Part shown: positions 14,940 through 24,581 of the stretch, piece after piece | How the letters are laid out: every line of letters starts with the position of its first letter | Position numbering within the stretch: the stretch's first letter is position 1 | Source: Sphaerisporangium corydalis | GTDB taxonomy: Bacteria; Actinomycetota; Actinomycetes; Streptosporangiales; Streptosporangiaceae | Reading direction: 5' to 3' | Length of the DNA stretch: 64,000 bases | Assembly (NCBI RefSeq): GCF_025506355.1 | Contig: NZ_JANZYP010000061.1 | Span: forward strand, 1 to 64,000 | Translations under genes and position numbers: made by a program | Notes under the pieces: generated by a model | Databases searched by the model: none | Seen by the model: only the letters and a program-made list of their open reading frames with translations | What the model was told of the DNA's origin: nothing

Positions 14940-16015
14940 CCTCCTCCGGGAGGCCGCAGGAGCTCGGCCGCCTTCAGCCCGAGGTGCAGCGCGAGGCGGC
15001 TCTCGCCGTCGGCGAGGTCGAGCCCGGTGAGCCGCCCGGCCTTGGCCAGCCGGTAGTAGAGCGTCTGGCGGTGCACGCCGAGCCGTGCGGCGGTCTCGCG
15101 TGCCTGGCCGCCCCGGTCGAGGTAGGTCTCGACGGTGCGGGACAGTTCCGCGTCCAGCGCGGACACCTCGGCGGCGAGGTCGGCCAGCTCGGCGGCCGAC
15201 AGCCGCACCAGCAGGCGGTACGCGCCGAGCGCGGACCAGTCGGCGACCGGGGCGAACCTCGGCACCCGCTGGGCGGCGCGCAGGGCCAGCGTGGCCTCCC
15301 GCCAGCTTCGCCACGCCTCGCCCGGGTCCTCCCGCGCGCCCCCGACGCCGGCGGCCGTGCCGTACATCTCCTGGACGCGGGTGGCGACGGACCTGGCCTG
15401 GGCGGCGGGGGCCAGGACGGCGGTGAGCGGGTCGCCCGCGCCGGCGAGCACGCCGCGCGGCAGCGTCCACAGGGGCACGACCTGGCCCGAGGCGCTCTGG
15501 ACGGCGATCGCCGCGACCGGGCCCGGCAGGTCGAGGCCGGCCCCCGCGCGGACCTCGGGGTCGGCCGACAGCAGGTCGCGCAGCCGCGCGCCGAGGTCCT
15601 GGCGGCTGCGCGCCTCCTGGGCGAGCGCGGTGGCGGCCCGGCCGACCAGAGGGGCCACGGTCGCGAGGCGCCCGTCGTCCAGGTCGCCCGAGTCGAGCAG
15701 CCACAGGTACCCGTAGGTCACCTCGCGGTGCCGGAGCGGGACGCAGACCCGGGCCAGCACGCCGAGGCCGTCGTCGGCGGGGATGCGGACCGGGCCGGTG
15801 GCCGTGGCGATGCCGTAGCCCTCGAAGTAGGAGCGGACCTCGTCGGAGGCGCGGCGGCGCAGGATCGACTCGCGGCGGACCGTGTCGATGTCGCCGCTCT
15901 GCGCCGCGTAGGCCAGGAGCTGGAAGGTCCGGTCCTCCAGGGTGGCCGAGGCGTCCAGGACGCGGGCGATGTCGTCGACGATTTCCTGCAGGTCCACCCG
16001 CTCATTGTCATACAT
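14924..16015 (-). CDS. PucR-family transcriptional regulator of proline catabolism
   Basis: A 363-residue protein with an N-terminal GAF/PAS-like sensing half and a C-terminal PucR-type HTH_30 (ETYLDRGGQARETAARLGVH, RQTLYYRLAK). It is divergent from proline dehydrogenase, and PucR-type activators commonly control proline use in actinobacteria. The ATG at 16015 is inside a perfect 16-bp palindrome (16008-16023), which implies autoregulation. No ribosome-binding site precedes that ATG; an in-frame GTG at 15998 is the alternative start. The gene ends overlapping the convergent GH16 gene by 16 bp. Confidence 0.85.
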   Translation of the reverse strand: MYDNERVDLQEIVDDIARVLDASATLEDRTFQLLAYAAQSGDIDTVRRESILRRRASDEVRSYFEGYGIATATGPVRIPADDGLGVLARVCVPLRHREVTYGYLWLLDSGDLDDGRLATVAPLVGRAATALAQEARSRQDLGARLRDLLSADPEVRAGAGLDLPGPVAAIAVQSASGQVVPLWTLPRGVLAGAGDPLTAVLAPAAQARSVATRVQEMYGTAAGVGGAREDPGEAWRSWREATLALRAAQRVPRFAPVADWSALGAYRLLVRLSAAELADLAAEVSALDAELSRTVETYLDRGGQARETAARLGVHRQTLYYRLAKAGRLTGLDLADGESRLALHLGLKAAELLRPPGGGQGAR

Positions 16016-16023
16016 CTGTATGA
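16008..16023. promoter_or_regulatory. perfect 16-bp palindromic operator
   Basis: TCATACATCTGTATGA has 7-bp perfect arms and a 2-nt centre. It lies in the divergent pucR/proline dehydrogenase region and overlaps the pucR start codon, so it is a likely PucR binding site. Confidence 0.75.
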
Positions 16024-16091
16024 AGGGGGTAGCCGTAGGCCGTGGCGGATGTCCATGGAAGCCACTGAACTGCGGATTTATGGTGGTGAAC

Positions 16092-17009
16092 ATGCTCGGT
16101 TCTGTACTTCTCGCGGTGTCGCGAAGCCCGCTCGCGCGCCGTACCGTCTCCGGTTTCCCGGTGACCCGGCACGTGGTCGACCGGTTCGTCGCCGGTGAGG
16201 ACGCCGGGGACGCGCTGTCGGCCGTCCAGCGCCTCACCGACGCCCGGCTCGCGGTCACCCTCGACCACCTGGGCGAGGAGACCAAGGACGCCAGGGCCGC
16301 CGCCGCGACCGTCAAGGCGTACGTGACGATGCTCGACGCGCTGCGCCCCCTCGGGCTCGGCGGGCGCGCCGAGGTATCGGTCAAGCTGTCGGCGGTCGGC
16401 CAGGTGCTCGGCCACGACATCGCCCTGGAGCACGCGCGGGAGATCTGCGCCGCCGCGCGGGACGCGGGCACGACCGTGACCCTGGACATGGAGGACCACA
16501 CCACGGTCGACTCCACGCTGAAGATCCTTCGCGAGCTGCGCGGCGACTTCCCCTCGACGGGCGTCGCCGTCCAGGCCTACCTGTTCCGCAGCGAGTCCGA
16601 CCTGCGGGACCTGTCCGACGAGGGGTCCCGGGTCCGCCTGGTCAAGGGCGCGTACGCCGAGCCGGCCTCGGTGGCCCACCAGAGCAGGGGCGAGGTGGAC
16701 AAGGCGTACGTGCGGTGCCTGCGGATCCTCATGGAGGGGAAGGGGTACCCCATGGTGGCCACGCACGACGACCGGCTGATCTCCATCACCGAGGCGCTGG
16801 CCGGGCGCACCGGGCGCGGGAGCGACACCTTCGAGTTCCAGATGCTCTACGGCATCAGGACCGACAAGCAGGAGGCGCTCGCCCGCGCCGGATCCTCGGT
16901 CCGCGTCTACGTTCCCTACGGTGACGACTGGTACGGCTACTTCATGCGCCGCCTCGCCGAGCGCCCGGCCAACGTCGCCTTCTTCCTGCGTTCACTCCGC
17001 TCCAAGTGA
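16092..17009 (+). CDS. proline dehydrogenase (monofunctional)
   Basis: A 305-residue FAD enzyme of the PutA/ProDH barrel. It contains the family motifs VSVKLSAVG, TLDMEDHTTVDSTL, RLVKGAYAEP, FEFQMLYGIR and VRVYVPYGDDWYGYFMRRLAERPAN. It oxidises L-proline to delta-1-pyrroline-5-carboxylate and passes electrons to quinone. It is followed 8 bp later by P5C dehydrogenase, so the two-enzyme route is one operon. The ATG at 16092 (MLGSVLLA) matches family N-termini; an in-frame ATG at 16080 is possible. Control by the divergent PucR gene is likely. Confidence 0.92.
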   Translation: MLGSVLLAVSRSPLARRTVSGFPVTRHVVDRFVAGEDAGDALSAVQRLTDARLAVTLDHLGEETKDARAAAATVKAYVTMLDALRPLGLGGRAEVSVKLSAVGQVLGHDIALEHAREICAAARDAGTTVTLDMEDHTTVDSTLKILRELRGDFPSTGVAVQAYLFRSESDLRDLSDEGSRVRLVKGAYAEPASVAHQSRGEVDKAYVRCLRILMEGKGYPMVATHDDRLISITEALAGRTGRGSDTFEFQMLYGIRTDKQEALARAGSSVRVYVPYGDDWYGYFMRRLAERPANVAFFLRSLRSK

Positions 17010-17017
17010 GGTCTTGT

Positions 17018-18643
<1,626 letters not shown>

Positions 18644-18657
18644 CATTGGCCGGACCT

Positions 18658-18687
18658 TTGGCCGGTATTCCGGCCAGAGGGTAGCCT
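18658..18687 (+). promoter_or_regulatory. leaderless toxin-antitoxin promoter with palindrome
   Basis: TTGGCC (18658-18663) and TAGCCT (18682-18687) fit a -35/-10 pair 18 bp apart, with the -10 ending 6 nt before the antitoxin ATG. The perfect palindrome TGGCCGG-TATT-CCGGCCA (18659-18676) covers the -35 and spacer, as expected for antitoxin autorepression. It might also terminate the upstream operon. Confidence 0.6.
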
Positions 18688-18693
18688 GGTGTC

Positions 18694-18981
18694 ATGGAGC
18701 TCATACCGATCAGCGAAGCCAAGGACCGGCTGACCGAGCTGGCCGACCGGGCCGCCCGGGAGCATGACCATTTCACCCTGACCCGTAACGGCCGGCCGCA
18801 CGCCGTCATCCTGTCCGTGGCCGAGTGGGACTCCCTGCAGGAGACGCTGGAGATCCTCACCGACCCGGAGATGCGCGCCGACCTGGTCGAGGCCGCCGCG
18901 GCCGAGGCGCGCGGCGACGTGACCACCGAGGAGGAGATGGCGGCCGCGATCGCCGCCCGCTTCGGCAAGGCGAGCGCGTGA
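18694..18981 (+). CDS. Phd/YefM-type antitoxin
   Basis: A 95-residue protein with the Phd/YefM fold at residues 1-60 (PISEAKDRLTELADRA, then LTRNGRPHAVILSVAEWDSL) and an acidic C-terminal toxin-binding tail. It would repress its own promoter and neutralise the toxin encoded next, whose GTG start overlaps its last codon. No ribosome-binding site precedes the ATG and a -10-like TAGCCT ends 6 nt upstream, so it is probably read as a leaderless message. Confidence 0.9.
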   Translation: MELIPISEAKDRLTELADRAAREHDHFTLTRNGRPHAVILSVAEWDSLQETLEILTDPEMRADLVEAAAAEARGDVTTEEEMAAAIAARFGKASA

Positions 18982-19262
18982 GCGAGCGCGAAAGCGACCG
19001 CCACACCGTCCTGCTCGCCCCTCCCGCGCGCCGCGCGCTGGCGTCCGGCCTGCCCGAGGCCGTCGCCGCGGCGGCCTGGGAGCTGATCACCGGCGCGCTC
19101 GCCCGCGATCCGTGGCGGGTGGGGAAACCCCTCAGCGAGCCGTACGAGGGACTGCACGTCGCCCGGCGCGGCACCTACCGCGTGGTCTACCGCATCGACG
19201 ACGACAAGTACACCGTGACGGTTCTGACGGTGAAGCATCGGCGGGACGCGTACCGGCCTTAG
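18978..19262 (+). CDS. RelE/ParE-family toxin
   Basis: A 94-residue protein with the RelE/ParE fold: an N-terminal helix pair (PARRALASGLPEAVAAAAWE), then GKPLSEPYEGLHVARRGTYR and VVYRID, and KHRRDAYRP at the C-terminus. RelE-type members cleave mRNA on the ribosome; the Arg and Tyr residues near the end are consistent with that. It overlaps the antitoxin by GTGA (4 bp), which indicates coupled translation. Its stop overlaps the convergent acyltransferase gene by 4 bp. Confidence 0.88.
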   Translation: MSERESDRHTVLLAPPARRALASGLPEAVAAAAWELITGALARDPWRVGKPLSEPYEGLHVARRGTYRVVYRIDDDKYTVTVLTVKHRRDAYRP

Positions 19263-19993
19263 TCGCCGCGGGGGCCGGGGGTGTCGAGGGTGGTGGCCTG
19301 GGTGGGGGTGGGGGCGGTGCCGCCGAGGTGGGCGGGGTGCCACCATGCGCCTTCGCCGGGGTCGGGGTAGCTTCGCTGGACGGCGTCGAGTCGTTCCGAC
19401 ATCCGGGCGCGCAGAGTCGCCGTCAGCTCGGCGATGTCCTGGCCGGGTTTGGGGAACAGGGGCTCGCCGACGTCGATCGTGACGGGCACGTGCCGCTGGG
19501 TCAGGCGGCGGGGACGGCCCTTGGTCCACATGCGTTGCGTGCCCCAGACGGTGACCGGGATCAGCGGCACCTCGGCCTCGGCGGCCATGCGCACGGCGCC
19601 GTTCTTGATCTCCTTGATGGTGAAGGACCGGCTGATGGTGGCCTCGGCGAACACGCCGACCACCTCCCCCGCCCGCAGGTCGGCCACCGCCCTGTCGTAC
19701 GCCCCCGAGCCCGCCGACCGGTCCACCGGGATGTGGCGCATGCCCCGCATCAGCGGCCCGGAGACCGGGTGGGCGAACACCTCGTGCTTGGCCATGAACC
19801 GCACCTTGCGGCGCGACGCGTAGGCGCCGTAGCCGACGAAGACGAAGTCGAGGTAGCTGACGTGGTTGCTCACGAGCACGGCGCCGCCGGTGACGGGCAC
19901 CCGCGCGGACCCGCGCACGTCGAGCCGGATGTCGAGCGCCTTGAACAGCCCGCGCGCGGTCGCGATCACCAGCGGATACACGATCTCAGCCAT
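19259..19993 (-). CDS. 1-acylglycerol-3-phosphate acyltransferase-like protein
   Basis: A 244-residue PlsC-family acyltransferase with the catalytic HX4D box in VSNHVSYLDFVF, the substrate motif VGVFAEATISRS and the VPLIPVTVWGTQRMW block. The family acylates lysophosphatidate at the membrane surface; exact substrates vary. The start is at ATG 19993 (MAEIVYPL); upstream in-frame codons have no ribosome-binding site. The C-terminal 40 residues are Pro/Thr-rich and poorly conserved. Single gene, convergent with the toxin. Confidence 0.85.
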   Translation of the reverse strand: MAEIVYPLVIATARGLFKALDIRLDVRGSARVPVTGGAVLVSNHVSYLDFVFVGYGAYASRRKVRFMAKHEVFAHPVSGPLMRGMRHIPVDRSAGSGAYDRAVADLRAGEVVGVFAEATISRSFTIKEIKNGAVRMAAEAEVPLIPVTVWGTQRMWTKGRPRRLTQRHVPVTIDVGEPLFPKPGQDIAELTATLRARMSERLDAVQRSYPDPGEGAWWHPAHLGGTAPTPTQATTLDTPGPRGD

Positions 19994-20108
19994 GCCAGCA
20001 CCGTAACCCGCGCGGAGACGACGCGCGCGGCCCAAGGAGCGACGGCCGGAACGCGAGCGCCGCTTCGCGCGCGACCAGGCTCGTGGCGCCTCACCCGCCG
20101 GTCACCGG

Positions 20109-21824
20109 TCAGTGGCCGTGGAAGGCTTCTTCCAGCCACCAGGAGCCGTGGTCGGCGGTCACCTTGGCGTGGACGAGGAGCGGGCGGTCGCGCGGGCCGT
20201 CCAGCCAGGTGGACACCGCCGCGAGGTCGGCGCGTTCGCGCACGGTCACCGCCGCGCAGCCGAACCCCCGCCCGATCGCGGCGATGTCGACGGGCGGGAA
20301 CCTCACCTGGTCCAGCGGGTACCCGCCCGGTTGGAAATGGTGCACCTCGGCGCCGTACGCCTCGTCGTCGTAGACCACGATCACCATGGGCAGGCCGAGG
20401 CGGACGACGGTCTCCAGCTCGGCGGCGGCCATGAGCGCGCCGCCGTCCCCGAGGGCCGCCACGGGCAGCCGGCCGGGCTGGGCCAGGGCGGCGCCGACGG
20501 CGGTGGCGAGGCCGAGCCCGACGGACTGGAAGCCCTGGGTGAAACAGAAGCCGTACTCGTCGGGCACCGACAGGAACATCGCCGGGTAGCCGAGGAAGTT
20601 GCCGGAGTCGACGCTGACGACGCGCTCGGCGGGCAGCAGGTCGTCCAGCCCGATGGACAGCGTGCGCGGGTCGACGCGCCCGCCGCCGGACTCGTCGGTG
20701 TACGGCACGTCCCGCCAGGCGATCTCGCGCGCGATCCGGTCCGCCGTCTCGGGGGTGCGCCTGCCGGGCGACGGGGCCGCCTGGGTGGCGGCGAGCAGGC
20801 CGGTGACCTCGCGGGCGACGGCCGCGGTGTCGCCGACGACGCCGAGGCCGACGGGGCGGTGCGCGCCGATGGCGCCGGCCTCCAGGTCAACCTGGACGAC
20901 GGTGGTGGACGGGCCGATCAGCGCGCCGTGCCGCATGGTCCACATGTTGAGCGCGCACCCCCAGCCGACCAGGACGTCGGACTCGCGGATCAGCTCGGCG
21001 GCCAGTGGGGAGGCGAACCCGCCGCTGACGTCCAGATCCCACGGCGAGCCACGGAACAGGCCTCGGGCGACGGCGGAGGTGGCCAGGAGCGCGCCGCAGC
21101 GGCCGGCGAGCGCCTCCAGTTCCGCGCGCGCGTGCCGTGCGCCGCGCCCGGCGACGAAGATGGGCCGCCGCGCCCCGCCGAGCACCTCTGCCAGCTCGGC
21201 GATCGTCCCGGCGGCCACCCGCGAAGCGGTCCCGGGGCCGGGCAGGGAGGCCACACCGGGGACGGGCCTGGCGCTCGCCTGGGAAGCGGGCTCGGGCGAG
21301 GTCGTGGCGGCGGTCGCCAGGAGGAGGGGAAAGTCGGTTTCGAGGGGCTGGTTCTGGACGGCCAGGGGAAGGTTGAGCAGGACGGTGCGCCGGTCGCGGG
21401 TGGCCAGGTGGAAGGCCCGTACGGTGTCGGCGACGGCGGTGGCGGCCGACTCCACGCGCATCGCGACCGCGCCCACCGCCACGGCCAGCGCCGCCTGGTC
21501 GATGTGGAAGTTGGAGAGGGGCTCCGCCGCCTCCCCCGCCAGGACGATCATCGGCGTGCGGCTCTTGGCGGCCTCGGTGATCCCGGTCATCGCGTTGGTC
21601 AGGCCGGGCCCCTGGTGGACGCTGAGCACGCCGACCGTGCCGCCCATCCGGGCGTAGGCGTCGGCCATGGTGGCGGCGCCGCCCTCGTGGCGGGCGGCGA
21701 CGAACCGCACGCCGTGCTCCACCAGGGCGTTGGTGACGTGGAAGTTGCCACTGCCGACCACGCCGAACGCGACGCGCGCGCCGAGCTCGGCGAGGGCCCT
21801 GCCGACGGCCTGGGCGACGATCAT
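20109..21824 (-). CDS. thiamine pyrophosphate-dependent decarboxylase-type enzyme
   Basis: A 571-residue enzyme with the three-domain fold of the acetolactate synthase/benzoylformate decarboxylase family. The PYR domain has the catalytic Glu in RHEGGAATMADAYARMG, the middle domain spans about 190-330, and the PP domain has GDGGALMAAAELETV ending YDDEAYGAE. The second metal-site residue, usually Asn, is Asp or Glu here. Its ATG overlaps the stop of the cyclase-family gene (ATGA), so the two are translated together. With that hydrolase it could be an isatinate-type decarboxylase, but the substrate is not proven; acetolactate synthase proper is unlikely because no small subunit or ilv neighbours occur. 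Confidence 0.75.
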   Translation of the reverse strand: MIVAQAVGRALAELGARVAFGVVGSGNFHVTNALVEHGVRFVAARHEGGAATMADAYARMGGTVGVLSVHQGPGLTNAMTGITEAAKSRTPMIVLAGEAAEPLSNFHIDQAALAVAVGAVAMRVESAATAVADTVRAFHLATRDRRTVLLNLPLAVQNQPLETDFPLLLATAATTSPEPASQASARPVPGVASLPGPGTASRVAAGTIAELAEVLGGARRPIFVAGRGARHARAELEALAGRCGALLATSAVARGLFRGSPWDLDVSGGFASPLAAELIRESDVLVGWGCALNMWTMRHGALIGPSTTVVQVDLEAGAIGAHRPVGLGVVGDTAAVAREVTGLLAATQAAPSPGRRTPETADRIAREIAWRDVPYTDESGGGRVDPRTLSIGLDDLLPAERVVSVDSGNFLGYPAMFLSVPDEYGFCFTQGFQSVGLGLATAVGAALAQPGRLPVAALGDGGALMAAAELETVVRLGLPMVIVVYDDEAYGAEVHHFQPGGYPLDQVRFPPVDIAAIGRGFGCAAVTVRERADLAAVSTWLDGPRDRPLLVHAKVTADHGSWWLEEAFHGH

Positions 21825-22594
21825 CGCTCGACGAGCGCGAGCACGCGGACCGGGCTGCCGGAACCGCCCACGATGGGCAGCGGCGGGGCGACCAGGACGG
21901 CCCCGGTGGCGGGGAGCCGGTCGAGGTTGCGGAGCTGGGTGAGCCCGTACTTGCCGGCGCCGAGCAGGAAGGAGTGGCAGGGGAAGGCGGGGTCGAAGGA
22001 GTGCGCGGTCCCGGCGTCGGTGCCGACGGTCTCCACGCCGAGGCCGAGGATCGGCGCCTCCTCGGCCAGCCACCGGGCGCATTCGACGGAGATGCCCGGC
22101 GTGTGCGGCCCGGTCTCGTCGGCGTTGAGGAAGCTCGCCTGGTCGGGGGCGCGCGCGTCCCACCCGGTGCGGTACAGCAGCCACCCGCCGCCGGGCAGCG
22201 GGCCGTTCGCCTTCTGCCACTCCTCGACGTGCTCGATCTGGAGCAGGAAGTCGGGGTCCGCGGCGGCGCGGGCGGCGAAGTCGAGCACGACGGCGGGGCC
22301 GATCAGGCTGGTGGCGGGCACCTGGGAGACGTCCTCGCCGTCGCGCCCGGTGACCCAGTGGACCGGGGCGTCGAAGTGGGTGCCGGTGTGCTCGCCGGTG
22401 GTGATGTCGTTCCAGTACCAGGCCGGGCCCCGGTCGTCGTACCGGCTGATCTCGGTGAGCCGGAACGGCACGGTGTTCCCGAACGGCTCGGGGAGCATCA
22501 GGATCGGCGTCTCGGCGCTCAGCGGCGCGGTGAGGTCGATCACCTCGATCGCCCCGTTCCGGATGCTCTCGACCAGACTGCTCAACACCGACAT
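21821..22594 (-). CDS. cyclase/kynurenine formamidase-family hydrolase
   Basis: A 257-residue Mn/Zn hydrolase of the cyclase family, with the metal motif HXGTHXDXPXH as HTGTHFDAPVHW and a distal GVETVGTDAG. Members include kynurenine formamidase, isatin hydrolase and antibiotic-synthesis cyclases, which open or close lactam or lactone rings. The ATG at 22594 has GGGAGGCG about 6 nt upstream. It is the first gene of a two-gene unit with the TPP enzyme (4-bp overlap). The pairing suggests ring opening followed by decarboxylation of a 2-oxoacid. Confidence 0.82.
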   Translation of the reverse strand: MSVLSSLVESIRNGAIEVIDLTAPLSAETPILMLPEPFGNTVPFRLTEISRYDDRGPAWYWNDITTGEHTGTHFDAPVHWVTGRDGEDVSQVPATSLIGPAVVLDFAARAAADPDFLLQIEHVEEWQKANGPLPGGGWLLYRTGWDARAPDQASFLNADETGPHTPGISVECARWLAEEAPILGLGVETVGTDAGTAHSFDPAFPCHSFLLGAGKYGLTQLRNLDRLPATGAVLVAPPLPIVGGSGSPVRVLALVER

Positions 22595-22664
22595 CGGACG
22601 CCTCCCGCTCATGGTGGTTCGGACAGATCCTCCCGCCCTGGGGCGCCGGGCGCCATCTCCGGTG

Positions 22665-22788
22665 TCACTTCAGCCTCGAGAAACCCATCGTCCCGCGATC
22701 ACTTCAGCGCCGAGAAACCCAGCGTCCCGTGTCACTTCAGCGCCGAGAAACCCAGCGTCCCGTGTCACTTCAGCCCCGAGAAACTCAT
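22665..22788 (-). repeat. three extra copies of the permease gene's 3' end
   Basis: 22665-22698, 22699-22731 and 22732-22764 (34, 33 and 33 bp) all begin TCACTTCAG and continue CGAGAAACCC. The same sequence at 22765-22788 is the end of the ABC permease gene (codons for MSFSGLK and stop on the minus strand). The copies therefore lie just downstream of the stop codon, each carrying its own TGA. Confidence 0.92.
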
Positions 22789-23670
22789 GGTGGCCACGAA
22801 GTGCCGCTGGGCCACCAGGAAGACGAGCACCAGGGGCAGGGTGGCGACCAGGTTCCCGGCCATCAGCGCCGACCACTCGGTGTGCCGCGCCCCGGCGAAG
22901 GTGGCCAGCCCCATCTGGATCGTGTAGGTGTCCTCTGAGCTGATGGCGATCAGCGGCCAGATCAGGTCGTTCCACGCGCCGAGCAGCGTGAACACCGTGA
23001 GCGTCGCCAGGGCCGGCCGGGCGAGCGGGAGCACGATGCGGAAGAACACCCCGAGGCGCGAGCACCCGTCGATGGTCGCGGCCTCCTCCAGTTCGCGCGG
23101 CAGCGACAGGAAGAACTGCCGCATCAGGAAGACGCCGAACGCCGAGGCCAGCCAGGGGACGAACGCGGCGCCGAGGGTGTCGATCAGCCCGAGGTTACGG
23201 AACATCAGGAAGGTCGGGATCATCAGCACCTGGGTGGGCACCATGACCGTCGCCATGACGAGGGCGAACGTCAGCGTCCTGCCCCGGAACCGCAGGCGGG
23301 CGAAGCCGTACCCGGCCAGCGAGCACAGGACGAGGTGCCCGGCCAGGGCGACGGCCGAGACGATGACCGTGTTCGCCAGCCAGCGGGGGTAGTTGTCCTC
23401 GGTGAAGATGCGGACGAACCCGTCGAGCGTGAAGTGCGAGGGCCACAGGCGGGGCGGGTAGCGGTTGATGTCGGTGTCCGGCATGAACGCCGTCAGCGTC
23501 ATCCACACCAGCGGCGCGGCGAAGACCAGCGCGGTGGGCATCAGGATGAGGTGGGCCAGCCACGGCCGCTTCGGCCCTCCCGACACGCCGGCCGTCCTCG
23601 GCCTGGGCGCCTTCGGCCGCCCGGTCGTGTCGCCGGCCGGCGGCGCGCCGGTCACGGTGGACAGGGTCAT
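22765..23670 (-). CDS. sugar ABC transporter permease (MalG type)
   Basis: A 301-residue integral membrane protein with six hydrophobic segments and the permease EAA loop (ELEEAATIDGCSRLGVFFRI and following). It is the second permease of a CUT1-type sugar importer and ends with the C-terminal signature VATMSFSGLK. The ATG overlaps the stop of the first permease by 4 bp (ATGA), so expression is coupled. The substrate is probably a galactoside or other sugar processed by the GH4 enzyme upstream in the operon. Confidence 0.92.
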   Translation of the reverse strand: MTLSTVTGAPPAGDTTGRPKAPRPRTAGVSGGPKRPWLAHLILMPTALVFAAPLVWMTLTAFMPDTDINRYPPRLWPSHFTLDGFVRIFTEDNYPRWLANTVIVSAVALAGHLVLCSLAGYGFARLRFRGRTLTFALVMATVMVPTQVLMIPTFLMFRNLGLIDTLGAAFVPWLASAFGVFLMRQFFLSLPRELEEAATIDGCSRLGVFFRIVLPLARPALATLTVFTLLGAWNDLIWPLIAISSEDTYTIQMGLATFAGARHTEWSALMAGNLVATLPLVLVFLVAQRHFVATMSFSGLK

Positions 23671-24581
23671 GCGGTCGCCTCCCCTCGGCGCGAGTACCAC
23701 AGGGTGATCGACGAGACCACGAGCGTCAGGATGAAGAGCCCGTACGCCACCGCCGCGCCGTATCCGGAGTGGAAGAGCTGGAACGCCTGCTGGTACAGGT
23801 AGTAGACGATCACCGTGGTGGAGTCGAGCGGCTGGCCCTTGGTGGTGGTGTAGACGAGGTCGAACAGCTGCAGGGCCTCGATCGTCTGCCAGATCACCAG
23901 GAAGGCCGTGGCCGGGCGGAGCTGCGGCACGATGACGTGCCGGAAGACGTGCCACCCCGACGCCCCGTCCACCCGGGCGGCCTCGGTCAGCTCGCGCGGG
24001 ATGTCCTGCAGCGCGGCGAGGTAGACCACGGCGGGGAGGCCGACGCCGCCCCACAGCGAGATGACGACGAGCACGATCATCGCCTGGCCGGGTTCCTGGA
24101 GGAAGCCCAGCCGGGGCAGCCCGACCGCCTGGAGCAGCGTGTTCGCGACGCCGAACTGCGGGTCGAAGACGAAGTTGGCCAGGATGCCGGTCGCGGCGGC
24201 CGACACCACGTACGGGACGAAGATGCAGGTCCGGTAGAAGCCGATGAGGCGGATCGGCTGGTTGAGCGCGAGGGCCAGCGGCAGCCCGATGACCACAGAG
24301 CCGGGGACGAACAGGACCGTGTAGAGCAGGGTGTGCCCGGTGGCGGAGAGCAGGTCCGGGTCGTCCAGCATGTCCCGGTAGTTCTGCAGGCCCACGAACG
24401 CGCCGCCGGTGATCAGGTCGCCGTCGCGCAGGGACAGCAGCAGCGCCCAGACCGCAGGGAACAGCGACAGCCCGACGATCACCAGCGTGGCCGGCAGGAC
24501 GAACCCCCAGCCGGTGAGGTCGGGGAGCAGCCGGCGCCGGCGTGCGGCGGGCGCCCGCCGCACGCCCAGGGACACGGTCAA
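23667..24581 (-). CDS. sugar ABC transporter permease (MalF type)
   Basis: A 304-residue integral membrane protein with six predicted helices and the EAA loop (ELTEAARVDGASGWHVFRHV). It forms the translocation pore with the MalG-type partner. The start is a TTG overlapping the stop of the binding-protein gene (TTGA), with GAGG just upstream; a GTG two codons later is the alternative. It is the fourth gene of the kinase-glycosidase-transporter operon. Confidence 0.92.
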   Translation of the reverse strand: MTVSLGVRRAPAARRRRLLPDLTGWGFVLPATLVIVGLSLFPAVWALLLSLRDGDLITGGAFVGLQNYRDMLDDPDLLSATGHTLLYTVLFVPGSVVIGLPLALALNQPIRLIGFYRTCIFVPYVVSAAATGILANFVFDPQFGVANTLLQAVGLPRLGFLQEPGQAMIVLVVISLWGGVGLPAVVYLAALQDIPRELTEAARVDGASGWHVFRHVIVPQLRPATAFLVIWQTIEALQLFDLVYTTTKGQPLDSTTVIVYYLYQQAFQLFHSGYGAAVAYGLFILTLVVSSITLWYSRRGEATA

